Shown: in pieces, positions 46,512 through 57,149 of the stretch
Layout: each line of letters opens with the position of its first letter
Position numbering within the stretch: position 1 is the stretch's first letter
Assembly (NCBI GenBank): GCA_037447655.1
Contig: JBBHKE010001776.1
Coordinates: forward strand, 385,792-445,248
Origin: Zygnema cylindricum
Lineage: Eukaryota > Streptophyta > Zygnematophyceae > Zygnematales > Zygnemataceae
Direction of reading: 5' to 3'
Length of the DNA stretch: 59,457 nt
Notes under the pieces: generated by a model
Told to the model about the DNA's origin: nothing
Seen by the model: the letters and a program-made list of their open reading frames with translations, nothing else
The model's database searches: none
Translations under genes and position numbers: made by a program

Positions 46512-47540
46512 AAGTCCTCAGAGTGGACAGCTTCCAAGAAGCCTCTAGGATAATCCTGACCCCTTTGTGTTTAAGCAAAAATAACTGCCACCCTGGCAGA
46601 CAAAAACTCTGACCAACTTCACCCCTGTGAAGACAAGACTCCCCTGAGTCGATAGCAAAAAGAATCTCTGAATTTGCTCCCCTGAGCAGTAAGTTATGGA
46701 GGGTCAAAGTTGACCTTTTGTACAGAAGCTCTCTGGGAGAGAGGGTCCTATCTTCTAATTTTTCTAAGTCCTATCTCTCTCACAGACTCTATCTACTGAT
46801 GTACGGAACCAATCAGAATTGAGTTTCGTACGCAAAAGTACAGCTGCCGGTGTACTTTATGTACGGACATTGTACGACATGGCCAAAATGTCGACACATG
46901 TCAAATCCGGATTCGGTGCCATAATCTCCGGAGTTTCCACAATCCAACGGAATTTTGCCACGCGTCATCCGATGTGGCGATGGCCACAAACCGCCGAAAT
47001 CTTCCTCCGCGATCTCGGCGCTAATCCCGGCCGTCCGATTAAATTCGGCTTTAATCGTAGCCGTAATAAATACATGCGCGGTATTTGTTTCATTTACGAA
47101 ACAAATGCGCGGTACTGATTTATGTTCGTACCGTAAGTCGTACATTACATATTACTGGATCTATGTATCCCGTAATTAATTCTAGTTAAATGGTTTATCG
47201 CTTGTATACATATATAAATAATTATCAAACTATATGCTAGATAACACTACCGCTAGATGAAACGGCTAAGGCTACCGGCTATTTCGTATCTGCCGGCCGG
47301 CAGGTACAAGGATCAAATCCTGCCGCCGGCACATACATTTTAATTAAATATATAAACCCTAATATAAAATTCCCGTAAACCTCAGGATAGCCAAGGTAGC
47401 CATGGCTCTAGCTTCCTCTCCAATTTCTCAGTGACTGCGACAAGTTTGAGAGTTGGAGAGAGAAGTTAGAGATAGACTGCCTCGACTTCTATATTTCTTT
47501 TCAGACCTAGAAAATACTAATAAAACCATTAGTTTCTACA
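46492..47540 (-). repeat. E5 5' LTR
   Basis: 1049 bp. The terminal hairpin CTCTGAG/CTCAGAG (46497-46503, 46517-46523) has the gag start codon in its loop (plus CAT 46509-46511). Further stems are CTTCAC/GTGAAG (46617-46632) and GACTC/GAGTC (46637-46650). Six GTAC words lie in 46801-46875. Confidence 0.95.
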
Positions 47541-47545
47541 TCTCG

Positions 47546-48808
47546 CAGCAGCGCAAGACATGGAGGTGCACTAGATGGACATCAAGACAACCTTTTTGCA
47601 TGGAGAATTGGAAGAGGAGATCTTCATGCGACAACCCGAAGGATTTGTGGAGGAAGGAGAGGAGAGTAAGGTATGCCGGCTGATTAAATCTCTATATGGT
47701 TTGAAACAGCCCCCCCGACAGTGGAATAAGAAGCTTGATGAGTTTCTCACTGGTTAAGGATATATCCGGATCAGCTCAGATCACTCAATCTATGTTTTCG
47801 AAGACGAGGAAGGTTTTATATATATTGCAATTTATGTTGATGATTTGCTTGTTTTAAGTAAATCAATGGAAAAAATTAATAAAATGAAAACCGATCTTAA
47901 GGGGAGATTTGAAATGAAGGATATGGGGGAAGTAAAATATATTTTGGGAATTCAAGTAGAAAGAGACCGAGAAAGAAAGATTAAAAGATTGACTAAAAAG
48001 GAAGCAATAGGGAACATGCTTGAAAAATTTAAGATGGATAAAGCTAATAGTTGTACAATTCCAATGGAGTTAAAGAAGGGAAGTGAGGGGAGTGAGGAAG
48101 AAGGAGTCATAGTTTTAGACGAGGAATTATCTCCTAAAGAACCGAAGTTCATGCAGACTATTCCTTACAGGCAAGTAGTGGGAAGCCTAATCTATTTTAT
48201 GAATTGTACTTGACCGGATTTAGTTGCAGCTGTAGGAGTGTTGAGTAGAAGTCTAAATGCTCCCACTAAGAAGGATTGGGAGGCAGCTAAGAGAGTCGTT
48301 AGATATTTCATAGGAACTAGGGATCTATGGTTGCATTTGGGTGGGGAAAATACTGACATCACTACTTGGAGTGATGCCAGTTATGGTGATGCTCCGATGA
48401 GGAGATGTACTTCTGGATATGTATTATATATGGGTGATGGGGCTTGCTGTTGGAGTAGCAAACATCAAAAGGTTATTGCTCAGTCCACCATGGAGGCTGA
48501 GTATATGGCATCTTGTTCTGTTGTAAAAGAATTGATTTGGGTCAAGTCTTTGCTTGGTTAGCTTGGTCACCTTAAGAGTGGTGTGCTGAATTTTTTTTGT
48601 GATAATCAGGCAGCAATCGCTATTTCTGCCAATCCTAAACATCATTTTATCCAAACACATGGACATTAGACTCAGCTTTGTTAGAGAGAAAGTAGAAAAC
48701 AAAATAATCAGTTTAGAGTACCGACCAGATAGCGAGATGGTAGCAGATATGATGACCAAACTTGTGCCTTCCCCTAAGCTAATTTCTGTTGGGAGAAGTG
48801 TGGCCTGA
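47546..48808 (+). pseudogene. E4 pol relic, 3' portion (RT and RNase H)
   Basis: Continues the E4 RT after E5: MDIKTTFLHGELEEE, LIKSLYGLKQPPRQWNKK, YVDDLLVLSKS near 47840, then the RT C-terminus (MKDMGEVKYILGIQVERD) and RNase H (TTWSDASYGDAPMRRC, QSTMEAEYMASC). Stops occur at about 47573, 47757, 48211 and 48559, plus a frame change near 48600. Confidence 0.85.
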
Positions 48809-48838
48809 AATTAAAGATTGACTAGAAAATAAGGGGAG

Positions 48839-49903
48839 TGTAGAAATTGATGGTTCTTTTAGTATTTTCTAGGTCTAATTTGAAAAACAGAAAGAAGTCG
48901 AGGCACTCTACCTCTAACTTCTCTCTCCAACTCCCGCACTTGTTGCAGTCACTGAGAAGTTGGAGAGGAAAACAGAGCCATGGCTACCTAGGCTATCTAG
49001 AGGTTTACACGAAATAGAATAGTAATTCACGGATAGGTAGTTTATTTACTAAAAGGGATATTGTCCGATCCAGGATTTGATCCTGGTACCTGTCGTCCGT
49101 TGATCGTCGGTAGTCGGTAGACTTATCCATTAAGTCTAGGACTAGTGTTACATGATATATGGTTTGAAATTTATTTAAGTGTTACCACGTAGGATAATTC
49201 TTTTAACGACAACTGTTTACGTGATACATAGATTCAGTTATGTAAAAGTACGTATTACGGTACGGATAAGAAACGAGTACCGCGCGTTTGTTTCTTTAAA
49301 CAAATCAAATACCGCGCAAGTATTTATGACGGCTACAATTGAAATCTGCATTCAATCGGACGGCCGAGAACAATGTCGAGATCGCGGAAGAGAATCTTAG
49401 CGGTTTGTGGTCATCACCACATCGGATGACACGTGGCACAATTACTTTGGATCGCGGCATCTCCGGGGATTAAGGGACCGAATCCGGCAATGACATGTGT
49501 CGACATGTAGGCCATGTTGTACAATATCCGTAAAGAAAGTACACCGACAACTGTACTTGCGTGTACGGTAGTGTAATATGATAGGTGTCGTACATCAGTA
49601 GATAGAGTTTTAGAGAGAGATAAGACTTAGAAAAATGTGGTAGATAGGACCTTCTCTCTCAAAGAGCTTCTGTACAAAAGGTCAACTTTGACCCTCCATA
49701 ACTTACTGGTCAGGGGAGCAAATTCAGAGATTCATTTTGCTATCAACTCAAGGGAGTCTTGCCTTCACAGGGGTGAAGGTGGTTATAGTTTTGGTTTGCC
49801 AGGGTGGCAGTTATTCTTGGTGAAACACAAAGGGGTCAGGATTTTCCTAGAGGCTTGTTGCAAGGTGTCCATTCTGAGGACCTATGGAGGTCTCAGAGTT
49901 GCA
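48839..49903 (+). repeat. E4 3' LTR
   Basis: TGTAGAAATTGATGG...GAGTTGCA, 1065 bp, preceded by a polypurine tract (AAATAAGGGGAG). It holds the palindrome CCAGGAT-TTG-ATCCTGG near 49070-49086. Confidence 0.9.
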
Positions 49904-50067
49904 GGTAGGATCTAAGCTACCTACTTCCTCATGCTATGTTGCTTGCTTCCTCAGTCTGTGTCTTTGGCCACATGAGGGCAGCCATGGCTGTCTAAGTCTC
50001 TATGAGTGCGAAAAGTATTAGACTTAGAATACCATTACAACAGTCAACTAGGGAATATTTTTCAACA
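49904..50067 (-). repeat. F2 5' LTR, outer part
   Basis: The minus strand begins TGTTGAAAAATATTCCC, like the solo LTR start, and includes the hairpin CTAAGTCT/AGACTTAG (49992-49999, 50020-50027) followed by the conserved GCCATGGCTG. Its outer flank is CCATT, matching 24261-24265. Confidence 0.72.
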
Positions 50068-50072
50068 CCATT

Positions 50073-50914
50073 TCTCTTGAAGAGCGTAGCACGTTAGACT
50101 TACATGACTTTTTTCTTACCAACAGCGGAGATCTTTACAGTCAATTTTGTCACTCATATTCCTCTAGTGGATATTCGGATGAAGCACGTCGTTTTAGGGT
50201 CACAATGTTGCACTTAAATTAGGTTTAAATCATAGTAAGTGACGAAATTGCCACTCGGCTCCTCACCTCAACAAGCACTTAAAGCCCTCTCTTGTCACTA
50301 AGGAAACCCATTGTTTTTGTTTTTAGACCAACCAAGTTGAAAAACAACTAAGGTCCCTTTATGTGTAGGAGTTACTAAATGTAACATTAACGGGGTCAAG
50401 ATGTTTCTTGTCGTTTGGACGTTATTGTTTTTATGTATGATCATATATGCTCATAACTTCTTGCCAACCATCCGGAACGTAAAACTTACCATTCGTTGAC
50501 ATTGAACCTTTCATGTAGCATTACCACAAGATATCCAAGTGAGTGGCGGTTGACATTTCCTCGACGCAGAGCCTGTTTATCTTTAATTTTGCAATTAGTT
50601 GCAGATTGTCACGCGGATGAAAACGACTTTGTCTAGCAAATCGAAAGACCACGTTGTTTTTTGAAATGAAATAGATTATGCATTTTCTCAATCGTTGGAT
50701 CAAAGGATCGGTTACATCTACGAAATTGTAGCTGCATATAATGACTCGCGACTTATGGTCTTGAGGATTATAGGTTTAGAAGTTAGTTTGTACTCCTCTT
50801 ATCTATATATTGCTTCTCTTTGCTTCGCTTGGCACTTTATTAGCGTGCGTTCAAATATCGAGCCAATTCAAACCGATACGCAACGCTACAGTACTATACT
50901 AAGGTATCTAAGGC
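50073..50914. other. Unassigned DNA right of the nest
   Basis: No frame above about 75 codons with recognisable content and no clear repeat boundary. This is the right-hand original flank of the F2 insertion. Confidence 0.4.
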
Positions 50915-51381
50915 AGATGTTGTAAACGGTTAACCAAAACCGTAACGGATCGTAACCCGACGGCCCGCGTCGGATTCGGAACGGATTCCGGTGCCAATTT
51001 TGGGATCTTGGCGAATTAGGGGGGGGGGTTCACAAAAAAAAAAAAAGGTTACAGTCTGGTAAGCAAAAAACGAAAAAAATTGAAGGTTTTGTATTGTCAA
51101 TACTATCCAACATTATTGTACTTTGTACTCTTGGTATCAAGGAAGGTATAAGGGAGATACACCAATAATTTTGTACTTATTCGGGTACAGGCAGAGACGG
51201 GTAGTGGCGAGCAATCTGGTTTCGGTTAACTTTATTTTTCGTAAACGCGTTTCAATTAGCGGTTAACAATTTTAGAGCGTGACATAACCCGGTCGGCGTC
51301 GAGTACTTAGATTTTGAAAAAAAAACGGTCGGTTTCTAACGGTCGGTTAATCTAAAATTTTGACTTTTGCGACCTTTGCTT
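50915..51381. mobile_element. Short TIR element related to 22567-22690
   Basis: The left end AGATGTTGTAAACGGTTAACC and the right end (reverse complement AAAGGTCGCAAAAGTCAAAA...TTAACCGACCG) are imperfect inverted repeats. The left 90 bp match 22567-22690. It is non-coding, with a run of nine G at about 51020. Confidence 0.45.
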
Positions 51382-51423
51382 CAAGCGCAAGTATTGGCGA
51401 TATGGGCCAATTATCGAAATAAT

Positions 51424-51891
51424 TAGTGTTGTGCATCGGCAGGGTTTTGTCGATAATCGATATGTACCTAATTTTGACTTGCCGATTATCGATATATTGG
51501 CACAATATATCGAAACTGCTGTTATCGCCGATAAAAAACCGATGATATAAACCGATAATATCGGTTAGTTATCGCGATAACACCAGGCAATACTTGTACA
51601 CTTTGTAACATACAATTGTATGGTTTATCATGTCGTACTGAACTGCCGTTATTTCGTTACACGTTTTACGAAACAGGTTTTTGCACATGGCATGCCACGT
51701 TATATACACTGAATTTATAATACAGTATATTATAAAGTACTATTATATAGTGTACTATACTTTTTCCACTTAACATCGGTAAGGAATTTGTTGGTCTCGA
51801 AGCGATATATCGAAACCCCTGACCGTTAGGTAACCGATAACTATCGGTATCCCTCTTATCGCGATAAATTTATTGCCCATACACAACATTA
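51424..51891. mobile_element. Short TIR element M3 (hAT-like MITE)
   Basis: 468 bp with ends TAGTGTTGTGCATCGGC and, inverted, TAATGTTGTGTATGGGC. Flanks GAAATAAT (51416-51423) and AAAATAAT (51892-51899) match at seven of eight bases, which fits the 8-bp duplication of hAT elements. The interior is packed with TATCG/CGATA words. Best-preserved member of the M1-M3 set. Confidence 0.72.
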
Positions 51892-51899
51892 AAAATAAT

Positions 51900-53790
51900 G
51901 GTACAAGGTACAAAGTACAAATTTCCTTTAATATTACTTCGATTTGAATATCCCCACATAATCGCGCTTGTAGTGTTAGATTAGCCATAAAATAAATGAA
52001 GGACTTTATTAAAAAGGCACGATACTGTAGTAAGCCATCTAAATAGAGGGGAACAAAAAATGAGAGACAAAATACGAAACAGAAAAACGTGACGGGATTG
52101 GAAGGTAAAAGGAAAACGATGTTAAAGTTGCTAACACACAAACAAGGACAAGTCAGCATAAAACATTGCAAGGAATAACAAGCACAAAAACAACAACAAA
52201 ATAACATACCCAAATTAGAAACTACCTAATCAATACTCAACAAATTTAAATAGCAACTTAAAGCAACCCCTTCAACCCCCCAGAATTTAAGAGCACGACG
52301 AGGGAGTTTTGGGCAAGTCGAAGGACGAAGGAAGCTTGCACTCACTGTAAAGCCATATACAAACGTTGACGATAAAAATAAGTAAGGACAATAGCGGGTA
52401 AGTTTAGTAACTTAGTGGGAAATGAAGGGAAGTTGGAAACGAATTCTTGCAGCTTCGTTACCCCTGTTTGGGAGTTTAATCTTTGAGGTTAAGAAAATAA
52501 AAGAACAATATTACAAGAAAATGAACTGGATCAAAATATTGGTGGATACGCAATTGCGTGACAAAAATTCAACCATTTATTAAATAGTGTGTGTGAAATG
52601 TGAAAAGGAGAGAAAAAAAACCAAGCAAAAAGCAATGACAAGTATTGTTTTCAATAGTGGAATAATTATATAATTATAAATACCCACCTCAACTAATTTA
52701 TAAACTAACTACAAACATGTGGCGCTAATATACGAAAAAAAACAAAAAACAGAAAAAATATATAGAAAATTAGAACACAATCGCATCAAAGAGTTTGGTC
52801 CTTTCACAAACTAAATAAATAGAAAGGATGAGATTGTTAAAAAACAACATAGAAAGTGGAGGTGACAATAGGTGACAAGTGAAATTAAGAGGTGGACTTA
52901 CAACGATACATTTCCAACATGTTAAATATCACTATTGTTGGATGAAGTTTCACACAGCGGAAGATGGCTCAAGAAAGATTAAGTACAAAAGTTTAGCGAG
53001 CTCATTACTTCGCCAATTCCACAATGTTATATATAATTCCGTTGGGTGACATTTCATCCTACAATTGGTCCCCCATAATTATTGCAGAGAAAATTTTGGC
53101 TTGGGTCGAACTCTATAAATTGGTTATTAGTGTCAAATATCCAAATACGTCCGAACGCATGACGATCGGATAATGATGACTTTGGTTTATTTTGTTTAGA
53201 TGTTTTGGAGAATCATCGTCAATCAACTTCAAAGACATGGATAAACAACACCAGATATAAGATACCGAATCCTTATTTTTCAATGCCTTTTAAAATAACC
53301 ACAAAAGAATTGTAGTACGGTGATCTCGATAGCGTGGAGATAAAAGAAAAAAAAAACGTTTATACAAAAAATAAGATATTGATTTGTGGTATAGGCAATA
53401 ATATATACGAAGAAGAAAAATAGTCCGGGTGTAGATGCAAAATATATGGCGTTATTTAATTATTTTCCTCTAGTTTACACAGTTGTTTTATATACATACG
53501 TCACAAGTGGCGCATGGTTCTTATTTGGGAAATCGGTGCCTTATTGCCTAGGCGCTCGTCTCTCGTTTCTAAGCTCATAGCCCACATAAACTTTTTGGAC
53601 TATATCTTCCCTTCCAACATGTCTCCCCTGTTATATTAGACCCCTTTCCTTAGCACATATGCTAGTTTTCTCACCATTCTTAGTACAAAGCCAAGCTTTG
53701 ACTTTTGAGAAGGTAGTTGCCACGATCCGATCTAACCTTCTCTATGCTCTTTCCTTTGGTGTTTCTCGCGACCAATTTCTCTTATGTCAG
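51900..53790. other. AT-rich DNA, no recognisable gene
   Basis: A minus-strand frame at 52213-51770 (147 codons, Cys/Phe-rich) overlaps M3 and has no domain that I recognise; I regard it as chance. Nothing else stands out. Confidence 0.45.
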
Positions 53791-53804
53791 AATATTGAGA
53801 AGGC

Positions 53805-54000
53805 GGTGGGGGATGGAGGAGGGAGGGAGACGGAGGGAGGACGGGGGAGAAAGAGGGGGAGGAAGAGGGGGGCTGTGGGAGGGAAAGAGAGGGAGAAGAG
53901 GGAGGGAAAAGGGGAGGTGGAAGGGAGAGGATTGGGCAGGGGTAGAAAGTGGGCGAGGGAGAGAGAGGGAGAGTGAGAGAGGGAGAGAGTGAGGCAGCGG
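53805..54000. repeat. GA-rich purine tract, first block
   Basis: Almost pure G and A on the plus strand for about 195 bp (GGGAGGGAGA-type words). The open frames on both strands are by-products of composition. Confidence 0.85.
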
Positions 54001-54374
54001 TAACATTGGATTGAGAGTGATTTTATATCCTCAGGTCCTTTGGAGAGATGCAAAGAAAAAGTCCTTTTGTAAGACGTGCGCTTTCCTTGCCTTTCCACAC
54101 ACTTATATATTATATATTATTTATTGTTTAGTATTATATGAATTGCACAAATGCAGTATGTGTGAATGTGGTAATTGGTGAATATAATATAATGTATTAT
54201 AATAATCTTCTATGGAATATAATATAATAATCTTCTTTTAAAATATGATGTAATATTTTATAAAAATCTTCAATAAAATATAATGTAATATAATTCTGTA
54301 ATAATAAAATCTCCTATTTATGGCCAATATTATGACTGATATTGTGTAGGAGGAAATCTCCTCCCATAAAACCA

Positions 54375-55290
54375 CTGGGAATGCACAGAAAACCGGAGGG
54401 AAGGAGAGGAAGAGGAGAGGGAGGGAGGCAGAGGAAGGGAGGGAGCGAAAAAGAGGATAGAGATAAAAGAGAGGGAAGAGGCGGAAGGGAGGGAAAAGGG
54501 GGAAGTAGGGAAAGAGAAGAACGTTATGGAACAGAGGGAGGAGGGTGAAGAAGGTGAGGTGGGGAAAGAGGGAATGTAAAGGGAAAACGGGGAAGAGATG
54601 CAAGATTGGGAAGTGAGGCAAGATAGGGTAATGAGGGGAGGGGAAACACAAAAAGAGCATAAGAGATGGATGAATGGTAAAGGGGATAAAATAAAAAAGA
54701 GAAAAAATAGAGGGAAGAGAGGGAAGATTGAGGAAAAGGGGGGAGGATGAGGAAAACGCGAAGAGAGGGAATAGAGGGAAGAGGAGGAAGAGGTGGAAAA
54801 TGGGGAAGAGAGGAAAGAGGAGGAGGGGCAAGAGCAAATATACAGGAAATGCAGGATGAAAGAAGGGGAACAGAGGGAAGAGAAAGAAGAAAGGGCAGGG
54901 GGAGGAAAGTGGGAAGAGGGTGGAGAAAGGGATGTTGGGAAAGACAGAAAGATAGTTAAGGTGTGGAAGAGGAGAGGAAAAGATAGGGATGAGGGAGAAG
55001 AGATACAACTGTGCGGAAAGAGAGAAGATAGGGAAGACGGAGAAGAGGGGGAAAATAAGGAGTATAGGGAAGAGTTGGAGAAAAGGGACGAACGAGAAGA
55101 GCAGAAAGAGGGGAAGGAGGCATAAAGGGGAGAATCGGGGGAAAGGGGAAATAGAGGATAGTGCAAAAATAGATGGAAGAAAGAGAAGCAAGGGAAAAGG
55201 TAGGAGAGGGAAAAAGGGAGGGACTAAAAAGAAGTGGATAAAGAAGGGAAGAGAAGAAACAGCGGGAAAGGAGGAAAAAGGGGTAAGGGG
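54375..55290. repeat. GA-rich purine tract, second block
   Basis: About 900 bp with very few pyrimidines on the plus strand (GAGGGAAGAG-type words). The 317- and 278-codon frames on the minus strand are Ser/Pro/Leu/Phe artefacts of this composition. Confidence 0.85.
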
Positions 55291-55439
55291 TTTGATTTTA
55301 GAACTAATAGTGGTATTGAATTAGAGAAAGATGAACGAAATAGTCTGATTTTACCGCAATAATCCCCCAAGATTGTCAAAGATGTAAAATGTGCATATGA
55401 AAATGACCAGAAGGATGCTAAGGGTGTTTAAGGGAACAA

Positions 55440-56170
55440 GGGGGGATTAAAGAAGAGGGAAAGAGGGAGAAGTTGGGAAGAGGGAAAGATGGGAGTTGAG
55501 AAGAGGTAAGGAGGGGGAAGCTGGGAAAAGGGAAGGAGGAGGAAGCTGGGAAGAGGGAAAGAAGGGAAGAGGGAAAAAAGGGGAAGTTGAGAAAAGTGAA
55601 GGAGGGGAGTTTGGGAAAAGGAAAAGAGGGAGAAGTTAGGAAGAGGGAAGGAAGGGGAATTTGGGAAGAGGGAAAGATGAGGAATTTGGGAAGAGGGATA
55701 AAAGGGGAAGTTGGGAAGAGGGAAAGAGGAAGTTGGGAAGAGTACAAGAGGGGGGGTTGGAAAAGGTGAAATAGGGAAAATTGGGAAGAGAGGAAGAGGG
55801 GATTGTTGAGAAGAGGGAAAGTGGGGGAAGTTGAGGTGAGGGAAAGAAAGGGAGGTTTCGAAGAGGGAAAGAGGGGGAAGTTCGGAAGAGGGAAGGAGGG
55901 GAATATGGGAAGACGGAAAAAGGGAGAAGCTGGAAAGAAGGACGAGGGGAAAGGTGGGAAGAGGGACGAGGGGGAAGTTGGGAAGAGGGAAAGAAGGGGA
56001 AGATTGGAAGAGAGACGAGGGAGAAGTTGGGAAGAGGGAAAGAGGAGGAAAATTGGGAAGAGGGACGAGTGGGAAGCTAGAAAGTGGGAAAGAGGGAAAA
56101 GTTGGAAAGAGGGAAGGAGGGGAAAGTTGGGAGAGGGAAAGGGTGGAGAGGAAGAGAGAAATGTAGGGAG
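55440..56170. repeat. GA-rich minisatellite with GGGAAGTTGGGAAGAG units
   Basis: About 730 bp made of 25-30 bp imperfect units (AAGAGGGAAAGAGGGGAAGTTGG type). The G/A strand bias continues from the second block, broken by ordinary sequence at 55291-55440. Confidence 0.85.
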
Positions 56171-56960
56171 AGGTAGAATATGTGAGCTTGTTTAGAAGAT
56201 ATTTTTTTTTATATTTTTCTAATTCTTTTTGTTGCGCGATTTTCCCACACCTTTTTGTATTTTTAAAAACTTAAGCATTTTGAGAAAAACCACGATCGTT
56301 TTTGTCATTCTAGTGTGGATCACCATAGCTCGAATATATATTAATGTATACTAATTAGAAAAAATAGATAACTCAAATATTTTGAAAAGTTTGAAATATT
56401 TTGTTGCAAAAATTATGATGTGGATTGGAAACCTTTTCTCCAATTGCGGAAACGAGAAAAAAAAACAAAAGAATAAAGCAAAAACAGAAAAAACAAAAAA
56501 AAAAGGTCAGAAAAAACAAAAGCAAAAGCAAAAACAAGACAAATCAGAAACAAGAAAGAACAAAAACAGAAATAGTGAAATTCTTGTGTCTTCAAACATC
56601 TCCTCCCTCATTTTGTCTATATTAATATCAATACACATTATTTTTAAATATTGAGAATTTTGGTTATCTCACAAACGTATCTTATAATGGGTTCATGAAG
56701 TTTAGAAATTGACGCTTTTTTTTGTACTTTATAATATCTGTAAAGTAGAACACATTTAAATTTGATTTTATAATTTGTGTTTTGAAAAGTGAACCACACG
56801 TCAAATTGGTCAACTTCCAGATGGTTTGACTTTTTTGACTTTTTTACTTTGTTGAAAGACTCAAATAGTGTGGAGAGATTTTTTCAAAATAAGACACGTG
56901 TATATTAATTCTCCCTATCTTATATTTATGGTAGATCACATTTCTCTCTCTCTCTTTCTC

Positions 56961-57000
<40 letters not shown>

Positions 57001-57140
57001 TCTCTCTCTCATATTAATGCTAAATTGCATTTTTTTCAATTTAGTTTTAGATTCCTTTTTATCCCGTTTATCCTCCCTCTCGTTCTCCCTCTTTTTCTCC
57101 CCCACTTATATTTTTATTATTTTATTTTTACGCATTGCTC
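56171..57140. other. AT-rich DNA with A-rich and CT repeats, no gene
   Basis: 56450-56570 is A-rich (AAAACAAAAGCAAAAG words). 56943-57010 is a (CT)n microsatellite. Lone copies of the AGTGTGGAT word appear near 56313 and 56866, ahead of the array that starts at 57150. Confidence 0.6.
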
Positions 57141-57149
57141 TACAAGAAA

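Larger units (their letters stand above)
41091..47540 (-). mobile_element. E5: young full-length copia element of family F1 inserted in E4
   Basis: LTRs 41091-42139 and 46492-47540 are both 1049 bp and differ at about three positions by eye (for example GAGTTCCGTA/GAGTTTCGTA). Perfect TCTCG duplication at 41086-41090 and 47541-47545. Primer-binding site 46477-46491, polypurine tract complement from 42140. The 6450-bp element has all copia domains but five nonsense codons. Removing it restores E4's RT reading from ILLSL into AAAQDMEVH. Confidence 0.95.
37384..49903 (+). mobile_element. E4: plus-strand copia element of family F1, 5' end lost, split by E5
   Basis: Partial 5' LTR 37384-38032 (its first roughly 416 bp, judged by the 3' LTR, are missing), primer-binding site 38033-38047 with two changes (AGTTATAGGCCCACC), gag-pol relic 38013-41090 and 47546-48808, full 3' LTR 48839-49903 (1065 bp). 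The right flank is GGTAG (49904-49908); the left duplication is lost with the 5' LTR start. E5 is inserted in the RT region with duplication TCTCG. Confidence 0.88.
24266..50067 (-). mobile_element. F2: oldest copia element of the nest, outer boundary CCATT...CCATT
   Basis: LTR-type ends TGTAACACTGTGG (24266) and ...TTTTTCAACA (50067, plus strand) are flanked by the same 5-mer, CCATT, at 24261-24265 and 50068-50072. Remaining parts of F2: 3' LTR 24266-24645 and 25529 to about 25740, gag start 25740-26149, primer-binding site 26115-26129, 5' LTR inner part 26130-26525 and outer part 49904-50067. Everything else in the interval is later insertion (solo LTR, E2, E3, E4, E5). About 320 bp of the 5' LTR are missing at the E2/E4 junction, judged against the solo LTR at 24646-25523. 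Confidence 0.75.

Noticed and set aside
46813-47145. 110-codon minus-strand frame in the LTR, also at 41412-41744, as a possible accessory gene
   Set aside because: It lies in U3, is open in both E5 LTRs only because they are nearly identical, and is not kept in E1, E2 or E4.
51770-52213. 147-codon Cys/Phe-rich minus-strand frame
   Set aside because: It overlaps the right end of short element M3 and has no coding-like pattern or known motif.
54238-55191. Minus-strand frame of 317 codons (Leu/Phe/Pro/Ser) and a second of 278 codons
   Set aside because: Both lie in the purine tract and are repeated LFPLFP/SSSL patterns created by composition; no gene is likely.
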